Source of the DNA: Myxococcales bacterium
GTDB taxonomy: Bacteria > Myxococcota_A > Polyangia > Polyangiales > Polyangiaceae
Direction of reading: 5' to 3'
Assembly: GCA_016720545.1 (NCBI GenBank)
Contig: JADKKK010000001.1
Span: 62,001 to 126,000, forward strand
DNA length: 64,000 nt
The translations under genes and the position numbers were made by a program. The notes beneath the pieces were generated by a model. It saw only the letters and a list, made by a program, of their open reading frames with translations. It was not told where the DNA came from and ran no database searches. Of the stretch, positions 16,003-24,406 are shown piece after piece; the first letter of the stretch is position 1, and the number at the start of each line of letters is the position of its first letter.

Positions 16003-18198
16003 ATGAAACGCGCGCACTTCGCCGCCGCGGTCTCCACCGCGCTCACCCTGCTCGGGCCCGGACCGAGCGCCTACGCGGCCACCTTCGACGCGCGCACGGG
16101 CGCCGTCACCCTGAGCTCCACGACGCTCCGTTCGGTGAGCCTCGACGACGCGTCGTCGCTCAAGCCGTTGCGCGCGCGGACCGCCAAGTGGAGCAGCTCC
16201 GCGTTCGAGTTGCTGTACTCCGAGCCGACACCAGAGGCGCTCGAGGCGCTCTTCGCTCGGGAAGACGGCGACTCCATCGAGGGCGCGGGCGCCCTCCGCC
16301 TCGGCAAGAACAACACGGGCCTCGTGCTCTTCGACGCCGAGACCTTCGCGAAGGTGAAGGAGGGGCGCTTCGAGGTGTCGTTCTGGTCGCGCGCCGACGG
16401 CGCGGCGCCGAGCTTCTTCGTGGCCTACGGCCGCACCGACGCCGACGTTTATGAGAAGGGTCGTTTCCCCTTCGCCCAGGTGCGCGCGCTCCGCACGGGG
16501 AAGCAGACGTCCGACGGCTGGGCCGAGTTCTCCACCGGCACGATCGACGGCAGCGTATATGGGGTCGGCGTGCGCGCGGTGGGCTTCGTGCCCCGCCGCA
16601 TCACCGAGGGCGACACGTTCCTCGTCGACGCGCTCGAGATCCGGAAGGTCGACGACCAGCTCACGAAGCCCACCGCCTGCACCCAGGACGACGTGGAGAC
16701 CACCTGCGGCGCCGAGGGCGACTGCATGTACGGACACTGCGTGCCGTCGGCGGTCACCTGGGGGCCGCTCCCCAGCGCCTCGATCCGCCAGGACCTCGCG
16801 GAGCGTTGGGCTCACATCGCCACGCGGATCCACGGCGACCGCAACTCGATCCGCATCGCCAAAGAGAAGCTCGAACCGCAGGCCCTGCGGCTCGCGCGCG
16901 AGGCCAAGTCGTCGCGGCAGTTCGTGGGCGGCCTGACGCGCCTCGTGAACGAGCTCCGCGACAACCACACGACCTTCGGCTCGCCCACGAATTTTAGCTA
17001 CTTCGGGCCTCAACTTACCTACGCGAGCTCGAACGGCCTCGGCTGCTTCGGTGTGGTCGACAAGGACCTCCTCGGCGGCGGCGTGGGGTATGGGCTGTTC
17101 GCCTCGACGGACGAGCGCGTGAAGGTGGGCGACGTGCTCACCACGATCGACGGGCAGGATCCGAAGGTCTGGGTCGACAAGCACTACCCTTCGTTCGCGC
17201 GCACGCTGCCGAACGATCCGCGATCCGACTGGGGGGAGACCGCGAACGCGCTCTCCGAGCTGCTCGTCGCGCGCGCGCGGAGCTTCACCCTCACCCGGTG
17301 CGCCTCGGCCACGGCCTGCACGGGGCCGGCGCGCACGACGATCACCTTCGACATCGCCGACCTCGTCTACAAGTCGATCCTCGAAGGGAAGACCGGCGGG
17401 GGCGGGCAGGTCGCGTGCACCACGCGCTTCAAGAACGCCGTGTCCAACGTGAGCAACCCCTCGTCATCGGGCGAGGACCCGGTCGACAGCGAGCTGCGGC
17501 CCTCGGGTGAGGTGTCGGTGCAGTTCGACGGCTTCTCGGGGGGAGCAGGCTGGGAGTCGAAGATGGCCGCCATCTTCCAGGGCGCGCCGGCCACGGTGCT
17601 GATGGACACGCGCGAGGGCCACGGCGGCTACTACTCGGCGATCGACGCGCTCTTCAGGATCATGCGCGGCCCGACCGAGCCCTGGGGCGTCGTCTCCATC
17701 GGGCGGGGCGGCCACGACAACCCCGATCCGCTCGCCCTCTTCAACGCGGGCGAGGCGTGCACCACCGAACGCGGCTCGAACGACTTCTCGTGCTTCGCGT
17801 CCAACATCAGCGGCTTCTTCTCGATCGTGGGCCAGCCCGACCCGCCGGGCATGCGCAGCAAGGTCGCGTGGCTGAACACGAACGACGTGTCGGCGAACGA
17901 CTTCATGCCGAAGCTCCTGCAGGGTCGGTCGAAGCTCCGCATCTTCGCGCCGCACCCCACGTCCGGCGCCTTCGGCGCGGTCATCCGGCTGCCCTCGCTG
18001 CTGCCCGGCTACCAGGGCGGCTCCATCCAGATCCAAGACAGCCGCTTCGCCACCACCTACGCGGCGGCGCGCTCGGCGCGCTGGGAGAGCGGCCACGGCG
18101 TGGAGCCCGACCAGGTCGTCACGCAGACCCAGTCGGACCTCCTCCGCGGCGAGGACACTCTGCTCAACGTCTCCCGCGCCTGGCTGGCCGCCCCGTGA
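16003..18198 (+). CDS. secreted S41-like (tail-specific) protease
   Basis: A 731-residue exported protein. The start at 16003 gives a clean signal peptide (MKRAHFAAAVSTALTLLGPG, cleavage after A-Y-A). A Cys-containing insert (CGAEGDCMYGHC) sits near residue 235. After it come FVGGLTRLVNELRDNHTTFG, a PDZ-like segment KVGDVLTTIDG (about 373), the S41 core strand VLMDTREGHGGYYSA (about 530), and the C-terminal GVEPDQVVTQTQSDLLRGED. The Ser position seems to be in NDVSAND (about 628), where active family members usually have S-A-x-E. Substrate is unknown and catalysis uncertain. A lipoprotein gene follows after 11 bases, likely in the same operon. Confidence 0.65.
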   Translation: MKRAHFAAAVSTALTLLGPGPSAYAATFDARTGAVTLSSTTLRSVSLDDASSLKPLRARTAKWSSSAFELLYSEPTPEALEALFAREDGDSIEGAGALRLGKNNTGLVLFDAETFAKVKEGRFEVSFWSRADGAAPSFFVAYGRTDADVYEKGRFPFAQVRALRTGKQTSDGWAEFSTGTIDGSVYGVGVRAVGFVPRRITEGDTFLVDALEIRKVDDQLTKPTACTQDDVETTCGAEGDCMYGHCVPSAVTWGPLPSASIRQDLAERWAHIATRIHGDRNSIRIAKEKLEPQALRLAREAKSSRQFVGGLTRLVNELRDNHTTFGSPTNFSYFGPQLTYASSNGLGCFGVVDKDLLGGGVGYGLFASTDERVKVGDVLTTIDGQDPKVWVDKHYPSFARTLPNDPRSDWGETANALSELLVARARSFTLTRCASATACTGPARTTITFDIADLVYKSILEGKTGGGGQVACTTRFKNAVSNVSNPSSSGEDPVDSELRPSGEVSVQFDGFSGGAGWESKMAAIFQGAPATVLMDTREGHGGYYSAIDALFRIMRGPTEPWGVVSIGRGGHDNPDPLALFNAGEACTTERGSNDFSCFASNISGFFSIVGQPDPPGMRSKVAWLNTNDVSANDFMPKLLQGRSKLRIFAPHPTSGAFGAVIRLPSLLPGYQGGSIQIQDSRFATTYAAARSARWESGHGVEPDQVVTQTQSDLLRGEDTLLNVSRAWLAAP

Positions 18199-18209
18199 AG
18201 GAAGCATCC

Positions 18210-19154
18210 ATGAACACTGCACGCATCTTCACGCGCCTCCGCTCGCTCCCCTCGCTCGGCTCGACCGCGCTGCTCCTCGCTGCGCTGCCGCTCGCGGGGT
18301 GCGGCGGCGACGACACCCCCGGGGTCCTCCCGGCCCCCGCCGCCACGCAGCTGCCCGCGCCGTCGACGGCGCCGGTGCCGCTGCCTGCGCCTAAACGCAC
18401 GCTGGTGACCGGCACCCTCACGCCGACCCGCGCCCAGAACCTGCTGCTCGATCCGGGATTCTGGCTCACGGCGGAGGGCGAGCAGGGCAGCGGGACGTTC
18501 ATCGCGTTCTACGCGGCGAGCTCCACGCGGCTCGAGTTGAGCGTGAGCACGCGCTCGGACTCGCCCGCCGGCTTCGGCGGCGGCGTGGTGCTCTTGAAGG
18601 ACCCGAAGGCGACCGACGACAAGTCGCGCAGCATCCAGCTCATCGCGGGCTTCACGGGCGGCAAGGGCCCGTTCGACGTGAGCGTGTGGGTGTCGTCCAT
18701 CGACGCCGCCGGCGCGCCGCGGCCCTTCCCGGAGGACGGGGGCGGCTTCGAGGCCACCGTGGCGGACGCCCAGCAGCGGAGCTCCGCCATTCTGAAGCAG
18801 GACCCCGAGAAGACCCTCACGCTGGGCAAGCGCACCTGGGTGCAGTTCCGCGGCCAGCTGACGAAAGACATGGTCGGCGGCGGGCTCATCTCCATCGAGA
18901 CGGGCACCAAGGGAGGCGGCTTCGAGGCGGCTTCGCCTGAGATCGTGGCGCTCCCTACGCTCACCACCGCGAGCACGTCGCGCTCGCGGCGCGCCCCCGA
19001 GGTCACCTGGCGGCCCATGCGGGCCGACGAGCGCGCGACCTTCGCGGCCTACGCCGCCATCCCGCGCCAGTACGTGCCGGCGGGGCGCATCGAGCCGAAC
19101 GCGCGCGCCCCGCGGCCGCCGCTCGCCGCGAAGAAGGCCCCGAAGGCGCGCTAA
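18210..19154 (+). CDS. putative lipoprotein, function unknown
   Basis: A 314-residue protein starting at 18210 with ribosome site GAAGGAAG. The signal peptide ends in lipobox L-A-G-C-G-G, followed by a Pro/Ala linker. The mature domain (LLLDPGFWLTAEGEQGSGTF, then FIAFYAASSTRLELSVSTRS) is probably a beta-sandwich resembling carbohydrate-binding or concanavalin-like folds, but I cannot name a family. The C-terminus is basic and Pro/Ala-rich. It sits 11 bases after the S41-like protease gene and is probably co-transcribed. Confidence 0.75.
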   Translation: MNTARIFTRLRSLPSLGSTALLLAALPLAGCGGDDTPGVLPAPAATQLPAPSTAPVPLPAPKRTLVTGTLTPTRAQNLLLDPGFWLTAEGEQGSGTFIAFYAASSTRLELSVSTRSDSPAGFGGGVVLLKDPKATDDKSRSIQLIAGFTGGKGPFDVSVWVSSIDAAGAPRPFPEDGGGFEATVADAQQRSSAILKQDPEKTLTLGKRTWVQFRGQLTKDMVGGGLISIETGTKGGGFEAASPEIVALPTLTTASTSRSRRAPEVTWRPMRADERATFAAYAAIPRQYVPAGRIEPNARAPRPPLAAKKAPKAR

Positions 19155-19335
19155 CCCCGAGTATTCATGGGGTTCGTGCGACGAGGCGCTCCGCACCAAG
19201 TTCGAGGCGGCATTGATACGGCGAGCGAGGTATGCCACCTCGACGAAGGGGCGCTCGTACCTCGGGCGAAGGGGGCGGAGCCCCCGGGAATGCCGAGTCG
19301 TCGGCCGGAGAGGGCGGGCTTCGACCCGCCCGTCC

Positions 19336-22179
19336 TCATCCTGCCGCGTCGTCGCGCGATGCGCGGCGCCGCGCGACGAGCCCGAGCAGCGCCAAGAGGC
19401 CAAACGCCGCGACGCCTGGGGCAGCGTTTCCCGCTGCGCCCACGGCGCAGCTGAGGCCACCCCCCTCGAGCGAGCCCTGGTCGTTGGGGTCGGCGGGCAC
19501 GGGCGCGGGCACGGGCGCGGGCGGCGTGGTCGGCGTAGGCGCAGGGACAGGCGTGGGCCCGGGCGCGGCGTCCACCGGGGGCGGCGCGTCGGGTCCCGCG
19601 TCTACCGGGACCGCGACACACTGGCCGATCGCCGCGGTCGTCGACGTGCACGTCGACCCGGAGGGGCAGCCGTTGCCGCCCTGCCCGCGGCATCCATCCC
19701 TGCACACGCGCGCGTCGCACACGCGCCCGCTGGTCACGCCGCCACACTCCGGATCGGCCTGGCACTGGCCGAGCGTGACGCACTCTCCCGTCGAGAGGCA
19801 CTTCGGGGTCGCCGTTGGGCAGTCGCGCGCTCCGCCCGCCCCGAAATCGCCCGTGCAGCCCGCGCAGCCGGTGGACGTGGCGTTGGGCAGCTTCGCCATC
19901 TTGAGCAGGTAGCCATCGGTCGTCCCGCCACCGAAGGTCGGCTGGGCGACCGCACCAACCACGGGGATCGCGTTCGCCTGACCCCACCCTGCCACGAAGA
20001 CGGTGTCCGCAGAGTCGATGACGATCTGGGTGTTCACCTGCCCGAACGGGGTGAGGTACTCCCAGCCGGAGCCGTCCACCTTCAGCATGCCGAGGATGCC
20101 CCTATCCCCCGGCCGCCCGCAGCCGTTCACCGTCGTGGCGCCGAGCGTACCGGTGCCCGCGACGAAGGCGTTGCCGGCGGCGTTCACGGCGATGTCGTAG
20201 ACGCCGTCGAGCTGCTCCTGGCCGAACAGGCGCGAGTAGACCCGCGTCTTGGCGGTCGGGTCGAGCTTCAGAACGAAGCCGTCCATCGCCGTCGTCGCGC
20301 TGCCCGGTCGACCGACTTGCCCTGGAAAGTCGTTGGAGTTCGTGACACCGCCAAGGTAGACGCTCCCGTCGGCCCCGAGGGCCAGCGCCTGCCCCACCTC
20401 ATCCGCGCTTCCTCCGATGAACGTGGAGTAGTCGAGCGTGGCGCCCCCGCCGCCTGCGAGCTTGAACCTGACGAGGAACGCGTCGCCCAGCCCCAACCCC
20501 GAGCCGCCGCTGTAGCCTGTCTGGAAGGCGCCGGGCGTGACCGGGAAATTGGGGGAGCCGGTCACGCCCACGATGTAGGCGTCGTTCACGGCGTTCACGG
20601 CGACATCGAACGGATAGTCGAACTGAGAGCCACCGAAATACGACGCGAACGTCACCCCGCTCCCGTCCGGTCTCACGCGAACCACGAAGCCGTCCTGATC
20701 GTCGGGATCGGGGTTCGGTTTCGTCGCCTGAACAGGGTTGGCGGTGGGGAAATCGCTGGAGTGCGTGTGTCCTGTCACCCAGGTGTGGCCGGTGGAGTCG
20801 ATCGCGATCGATGCCCAATAGTCCGAGTTCGAGCCGCCGAGATACGTCGAGAACTCGAAGGCGTCGCCGGCGGGGTTGAGGCGGCTCAGGGTGACGTCGA
20901 GGGCGCCCAGCGTGCGGTCGAACGCGCCAACGGTCGTCGGGAAGTCGGCCGAGAACGTGGTGGTCGACACGTGGAGGCGCCCCTGCGCGTCGACGGCGCA
21001 GTTGCGAGGCCCGGTGATGAATCCGGCGAAGTTGTCAGTGAGGTACTCGGTGCTCGTACCGCCTATGTAGGTTGAGTACAGCACCGCCGAGCCGGTCGGG
21101 TTCAGCTTCGTGACGAACGCGTCGACGTCGCCGAGCGCCGCCCCCCCGCCTGGCGGGCTCCCCTTCGTGGGGAAATTCACGGAGCTCGTCTCCCCGGAGA
21201 GGTACAGGTTACCCGCCGGATCGCGCGCCAGGCACGTGACACGCTCTTGGCCCGCGCCGCCGAGGTACGTCGAGAAGTTGATGATCGGGTCGACCACGAG
21301 CTCGAGGTCCGGATCGTACGCGCCGACCTGCAGCGTCGCGCTCTTGCCGTGGACGCGGTAAGCGACCTCCACCGGCTTCCGCTCGCCGTGCGCGATCTGG
21401 TAGCTCACGGGCGGCTTCATGATCACGGTCTCGGCCCCGACCGCCACCTGCAGCTCGCCGCCCTCGCCGCGGGTCACGCCCCGCGCGTCGTCGAACGCGA
21501 GCTCGATGCGCCGCGGATCGGCGCCCTTCTTGACCACGAAATCGTACTCGAGCGCCCCATGCTCGCCGCCGTGATAGACGACGTCGATTCCCTCGTAGAC
21601 CCCACGCATCCGCACCTGTCCGAAGCGCGAGACGCCGCGCTTCCAGGCCGACGGATCATTGCCAATCAGGTAATTGGCCCTCCCCGCGAGGAGCTCCTCA
21701 CCGACGACGTCCGCCGTCGGGAGCGCGTGCGCGAGGCGCATGTGGAGGGCGCTCGCCGTGGCAGGGGCGGGCTCGCGAAGTCCGCGCCGCTCACCCCGCC
21801 CGCCCAGCAGGAACACGGCCTCGTTCCGGGCGAGGAGCACCGACGAGGCGCCGCCGCGGGCGACGAAGCGCACTTCGTCGCCCGCCTGACCGACGTTCTC
21901 CTCGAAGGCCACGGGGAGCCCACCGAACGACTCGCCAGGCGCCGAGACGCCTCGCGCAGCGGCGGGCCTCGCGGCCGCCGCGGGCAGCATGGACGACGCG
22001 ACCTGCGCTGCGGCGCTCGGCGCCCGCGCGACGTGGCCAGGGCCCGCGAACGCGAGCGCGCCCAGCGCTCCGCACATCACGACCCCAACCCCCATCAACG
22101 CCCTTCCACGACGCACGCGCCGAACGTCGTCGCCAAGGTCCACACGCCCGCCCGCCCCACGCTTTCCCGTCGCGTCCAT
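19336..22179 (-). CDS. SBBP-repeat surface protein with MYXO-CTERM-like tail
   Basis: A 947-residue exported protein; the ATG at 22179 has ribosome site AAGGAG. A basic N-terminus leads into a hydrophobic signal (MGVGVVMCGALGALAFAG). Residues 85-330 form a conserved N-terminal domain (FEENVGQAGDEVRFVARGG, YEGIDVVYHGG). SBBP beta-propeller-like repeats follow, each of the form FSTYLGGxxxD...D..GN.Y..G.T.S.DFP. A Cys-rich segment (CPTATPKCLSTGECVTLGQC and on to about residue 860) precedes a Pro-rich linker. The end, hydrophobic segment plus ARRRASRDD after a Cys, matches a MYXO-CTERM-like sorting signal. Likely a cell-surface structural or adhesive protein. The 181 bases to the preceding gene hold nothing evident. 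Confidence 0.85.
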   Translation of the reverse strand: MDATGKRGAGGRVDLGDDVRRVRRGRALMGVGVVMCGALGALAFAGPGHVARAPSAAAQVASSMLPAAAARPAAARGVSAPGESFGGLPVAFEENVGQAGDEVRFVARGGASSVLLARNEAVFLLGGRGERRGLREPAPATASALHMRLAHALPTADVVGEELLAGRANYLIGNDPSAWKRGVSRFGQVRMRGVYEGIDVVYHGGEHGALEYDFVVKKGADPRRIELAFDDARGVTRGEGGELQVAVGAETVIMKPPVSYQIAHGERKPVEVAYRVHGKSATLQVGAYDPDLELVVDPIINFSTYLGGAGQERVTCLARDPAGNLYLSGETSSVNFPTKGSPPGGGAALGDVDAFVTKLNPTGSAVLYSTYIGGTSTEYLTDNFAGFITGPRNCAVDAQGRLHVSTTTFSADFPTTVGAFDRTLGALDVTLSRLNPAGDAFEFSTYLGGSNSDYWASIAIDSTGHTWVTGHTHSSDFPTANPVQATKPNPDPDDQDGFVVRVRPDGSGVTFASYFGGSQFDYPFDVAVNAVNDAYIVGVTGSPNFPVTPGAFQTGYSGGSGLGLGDAFLVRFKLAGGGGATLDYSTFIGGSADEVGQALALGADGSVYLGGVTNSNDFPGQVGRPGSATTAMDGFVLKLDPTAKTRVYSRLFGQEQLDGVYDIAVNAAGNAFVAGTGTLGATTVNGCGRPGDRGILGMLKVDGSGWEYLTPFGQVNTQIVIDSADTVFVAGWGQANAIPVVGAVAQPTFGGGTTDGYLLKMAKLPNATSTGCAGCTGDFGAGGARDCPTATPKCLSTGECVTLGQCQADPECGGVTSGRVCDARVCRDGCRGQGGNGCPSGSTCTSTTAAIGQCVAVPVDAGPDAPPPVDAAPGPTPVPAPTPTTPPAPVPAPVPADPNDQGSLEGGGLSCAVGAAGNAAPGVAAFGLLALLGLVARRRASRDDAAG

Positions 22180-22366
22180 CGATGTGCTCCTTGACCGACT
22201 CGTCGACTCGGCGAGCTACGGCTAGCACGTTTCATGCCCAGCTCGAGACGGCCCAGACTTCGGGCGGGCGAACCGGCCGCGACGAGCAGTCACGAGTGCA
22301 CCCGGCCTCGCGGCGTGCGTGACGCCCGCCTCACATGAGGGCCGGACGCCGCATCCGCGGAGAAAC

Positions 22367-22402
22367 GACGACGCCCCCGACCGCGAGGTCGGAGGCGTCG
22401 TC
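22367..22402 (-). terminator. intrinsic terminator of the activase operon
   Basis: On the minus strand a nine-pair outer stem (GACGACGCC with GGCGTCGTC) and six-pair inner stem, separated by one mismatch, close on the tetraloop (GCGA on the plus strand) and are followed directly by GTTTCT. It lies 38 bases after the stop at 22441. The rest of 22180-22440 shows no gene. Confidence 0.75.
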
Positions 22403-22440
22403 ATCGCGGCGCGCCCTCGCTGGCGCGGGCCGCGCCGCGG

Positions 22441-24315
22441 TCACTCCTCGGCGGCGGCGTCGAGGGTCTCGGCGGCCTGGGCGTGCGGGCTCGCCGCGCG
22501 CTTCGCGGCGCGGATCTCGCGGAGCAGCACCACGTCTTCCTTGAGCTTCCGAGCGGTCTCGGGCCCCTCCTCCACCGCGCGCCTCACGAGCTGAATCACG
22601 AGGTCGGGGGACCTCTTCACGACGGTCCGCGAGGCCGTCGCGAACGAGGTGAGGCGCGAGCGCCAGCGCTGCGCGCGGGTCATGGTGATGTAGGGCGCGA
22701 TCTCGGCGACGAGGTCGGCCGCGTTGCCGTTGTAGACGTGCGGCGCCTTGTGGAGCGCGCTCGCGTAGGACGGATTCGCCTCGAGGAAGGCCTCGACCTG
22801 CGGCTTCGTCACGCCGTGCTCCGCGAGCGCCTCCGCGTACTCGGCGGCGGCGGCCTGCTTCGCCTTGAAGAGGTACATCTGGACCCGCGAGTAGAAGTTC
22901 ACTCGCCCGTCGCCGCTGGTCTCGACAGGGCAGTAGATGGTGGAGGGGAACTTCTCGATGATCGCCGACTGCACGCCGTCCGAGACGCCCGCGCTCGGCA
23001 TGCAGCCAAAGGGCTTCACGCTGAGTGTCATGTGCGCCTTCTTGTGCGTGGCGTTCAGGATCAGCTTGCCGACCTCCATGTGGCCTTCACCGCCGCGGAG
23101 ATCGTTGTTGTAGTACTGGTGCGCCACGGTCGCGATCGCGTCCATGTCGGGCAGCTTGTAGCCATAGAGCCCCATCGTGTGGGCGAAGGTCTGGAAGATC
23201 GCGCGAACGAGGGTGTCGCCCGCCTGCACCATCAGGAGCTTCTTGCCGATTCCGAAGCCGTCGAGCCCACCGAGGCCGTACTTGGAGTGGTCGGCGTTGC
23301 GCAGGTTCTGGCGGTCGAGGGTGTCGTGGCGCGCCTCCCACAGCATGTAGAGCACCCACGCGGCCACGAGCTGGATGTCGGCCTCGGCGCCCTCCTCCTC
23401 GAGGAACGCCTGGAGCTGGTAGTTGCCGTCGCCCTCGGTGGTCATCGCCCAGAACTCACCGATGATGGAGACCTTGGGCTTCGGGAGCGTGCGCTTCACC
23501 TTCACGGCGGCCATGATGGGCTTGCACTTCCACACCGCGAGCAGGATGTTCGTCTGGTTCTCGAGCGCCGCGTACAGGATCTTCTTGCACTGCTCGAGGG
23601 CTCGGCTGGTGTCGCCCGGGTTCACCTCGTAGGGGCGAATGCGGTAGCCGAGCGCGTTCAGCACGTCGCCGGTGAAGAGCGCCTTCACGAGCGCGAGGAA
23701 GAAGGGCGGAGTGAGCTCGAGGCCCGACTCGTCGCCGGTGGCCTGCTTCATTCCGCCGGTCTGCTGGAAGAGCACCACGCGGAAGCCCTCGAACCCGGCG
23801 TCGCGGAGCGCCTTGCGGTACTCGGTCACGTACATGCCGAAGCGGCACGGCCCGCACGCGCCGGCCGTGAGGAAGACGAACTTCTTCACGATCTCCTGGG
23901 CGGTCATGCCGTGCTTGTCGCGGAGCGTGATGAGGTGCTGAACGAGCGCGCCCACCGTGAAGTACGTGGGGTTGCACTGCCCACGATTGCCGAACTCCTT
24001 GCCTGTCTGGAAGGCGGCGTTGTTGGGTACGTCCATCATCTGAACGTTGTACCCAACGCCTTTCAGCGCCCCCTCGACGAGGTAGTCGTGGGCCAGGGTG
24101 AGGCCGCCTACGAGCAGCGTGATCTCGGCGCGCTCGGCCTTCGTGAACGTGAGGTTCGCCATGTCCTCGACCCAGTGCTGGGTGGGCGCATCGAGCCCGA
24201 GGCGCGCGCGCTCCTCCGCCTCGAATTTGGCGAGCTCGGCGTCGATGTCGAGGTCCTGCCCCGCCACCTTGAGTCGCTTCTTCTTGGCCACATCGACGTT
24301 GACTTGCTGGCTCAT
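22441..24315 (-). CDS. 2-hydroxyacyl-CoA dehydratase/activase-related protein
   Basis: A 624-residue protein. The ATG at 24315 (MSQQVNVDVAKKKRLKV) has ribosome site AGAGGA. The central part carries the family signatures EFGNRGQCNPTYFTVGALVQ and FLTAGACGPCRFGMYVTEYR, with Cys residues suited to an iron-sulfur cluster, and later VKPFGCMPSAGVSDGVQSAI. These resemble the D-component-like portion normally found at the end of very large activase-related proteins. The last 100 residues are helical and charged. It follows the 1231-residue activase gene after 91 bases on the same strand; together they look like one split system. Substrate is unknown. Confidence 0.75.
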   Translation of the reverse strand: MSQQVNVDVAKKKRLKVAGQDLDIDAELAKFEAEERARLGLDAPTQHWVEDMANLTFTKAERAEITLLVGGLTLAHDYLVEGALKGVGYNVQMMDVPNNAAFQTGKEFGNRGQCNPTYFTVGALVQHLITLRDKHGMTAQEIVKKFVFLTAGACGPCRFGMYVTEYRKALRDAGFEGFRVVLFQQTGGMKQATGDESGLELTPPFFLALVKALFTGDVLNALGYRIRPYEVNPGDTSRALEQCKKILYAALENQTNILLAVWKCKPIMAAVKVKRTLPKPKVSIIGEFWAMTTEGDGNYQLQAFLEEEGAEADIQLVAAWVLYMLWEARHDTLDRQNLRNADHSKYGLGGLDGFGIGKKLLMVQAGDTLVRAIFQTFAHTMGLYGYKLPDMDAIATVAHQYYNNDLRGGEGHMEVGKLILNATHKKAHMTLSVKPFGCMPSAGVSDGVQSAIIEKFPSTIYCPVETSGDGRVNFYSRVQMYLFKAKQAAAAEYAEALAEHGVTKPQVEAFLEANPSYASALHKAPHVYNGNAADLVAEIAPYITMTRAQRWRSRLTSFATASRTVVKRSPDLVIQLVRRAVEEGPETARKLKEDVVLLREIRAAKRAASPHAQAAETLDAAAEE

Positions 24316-24406
24316 GGTTCGATTCCTCTCACACGTCTGTCGTTGTCCCGCGGGGCGGGAGTGAAACCTCGAGGCCGCTCGCCGACGGCCTATCCGTGGG
24401 TGTCGC

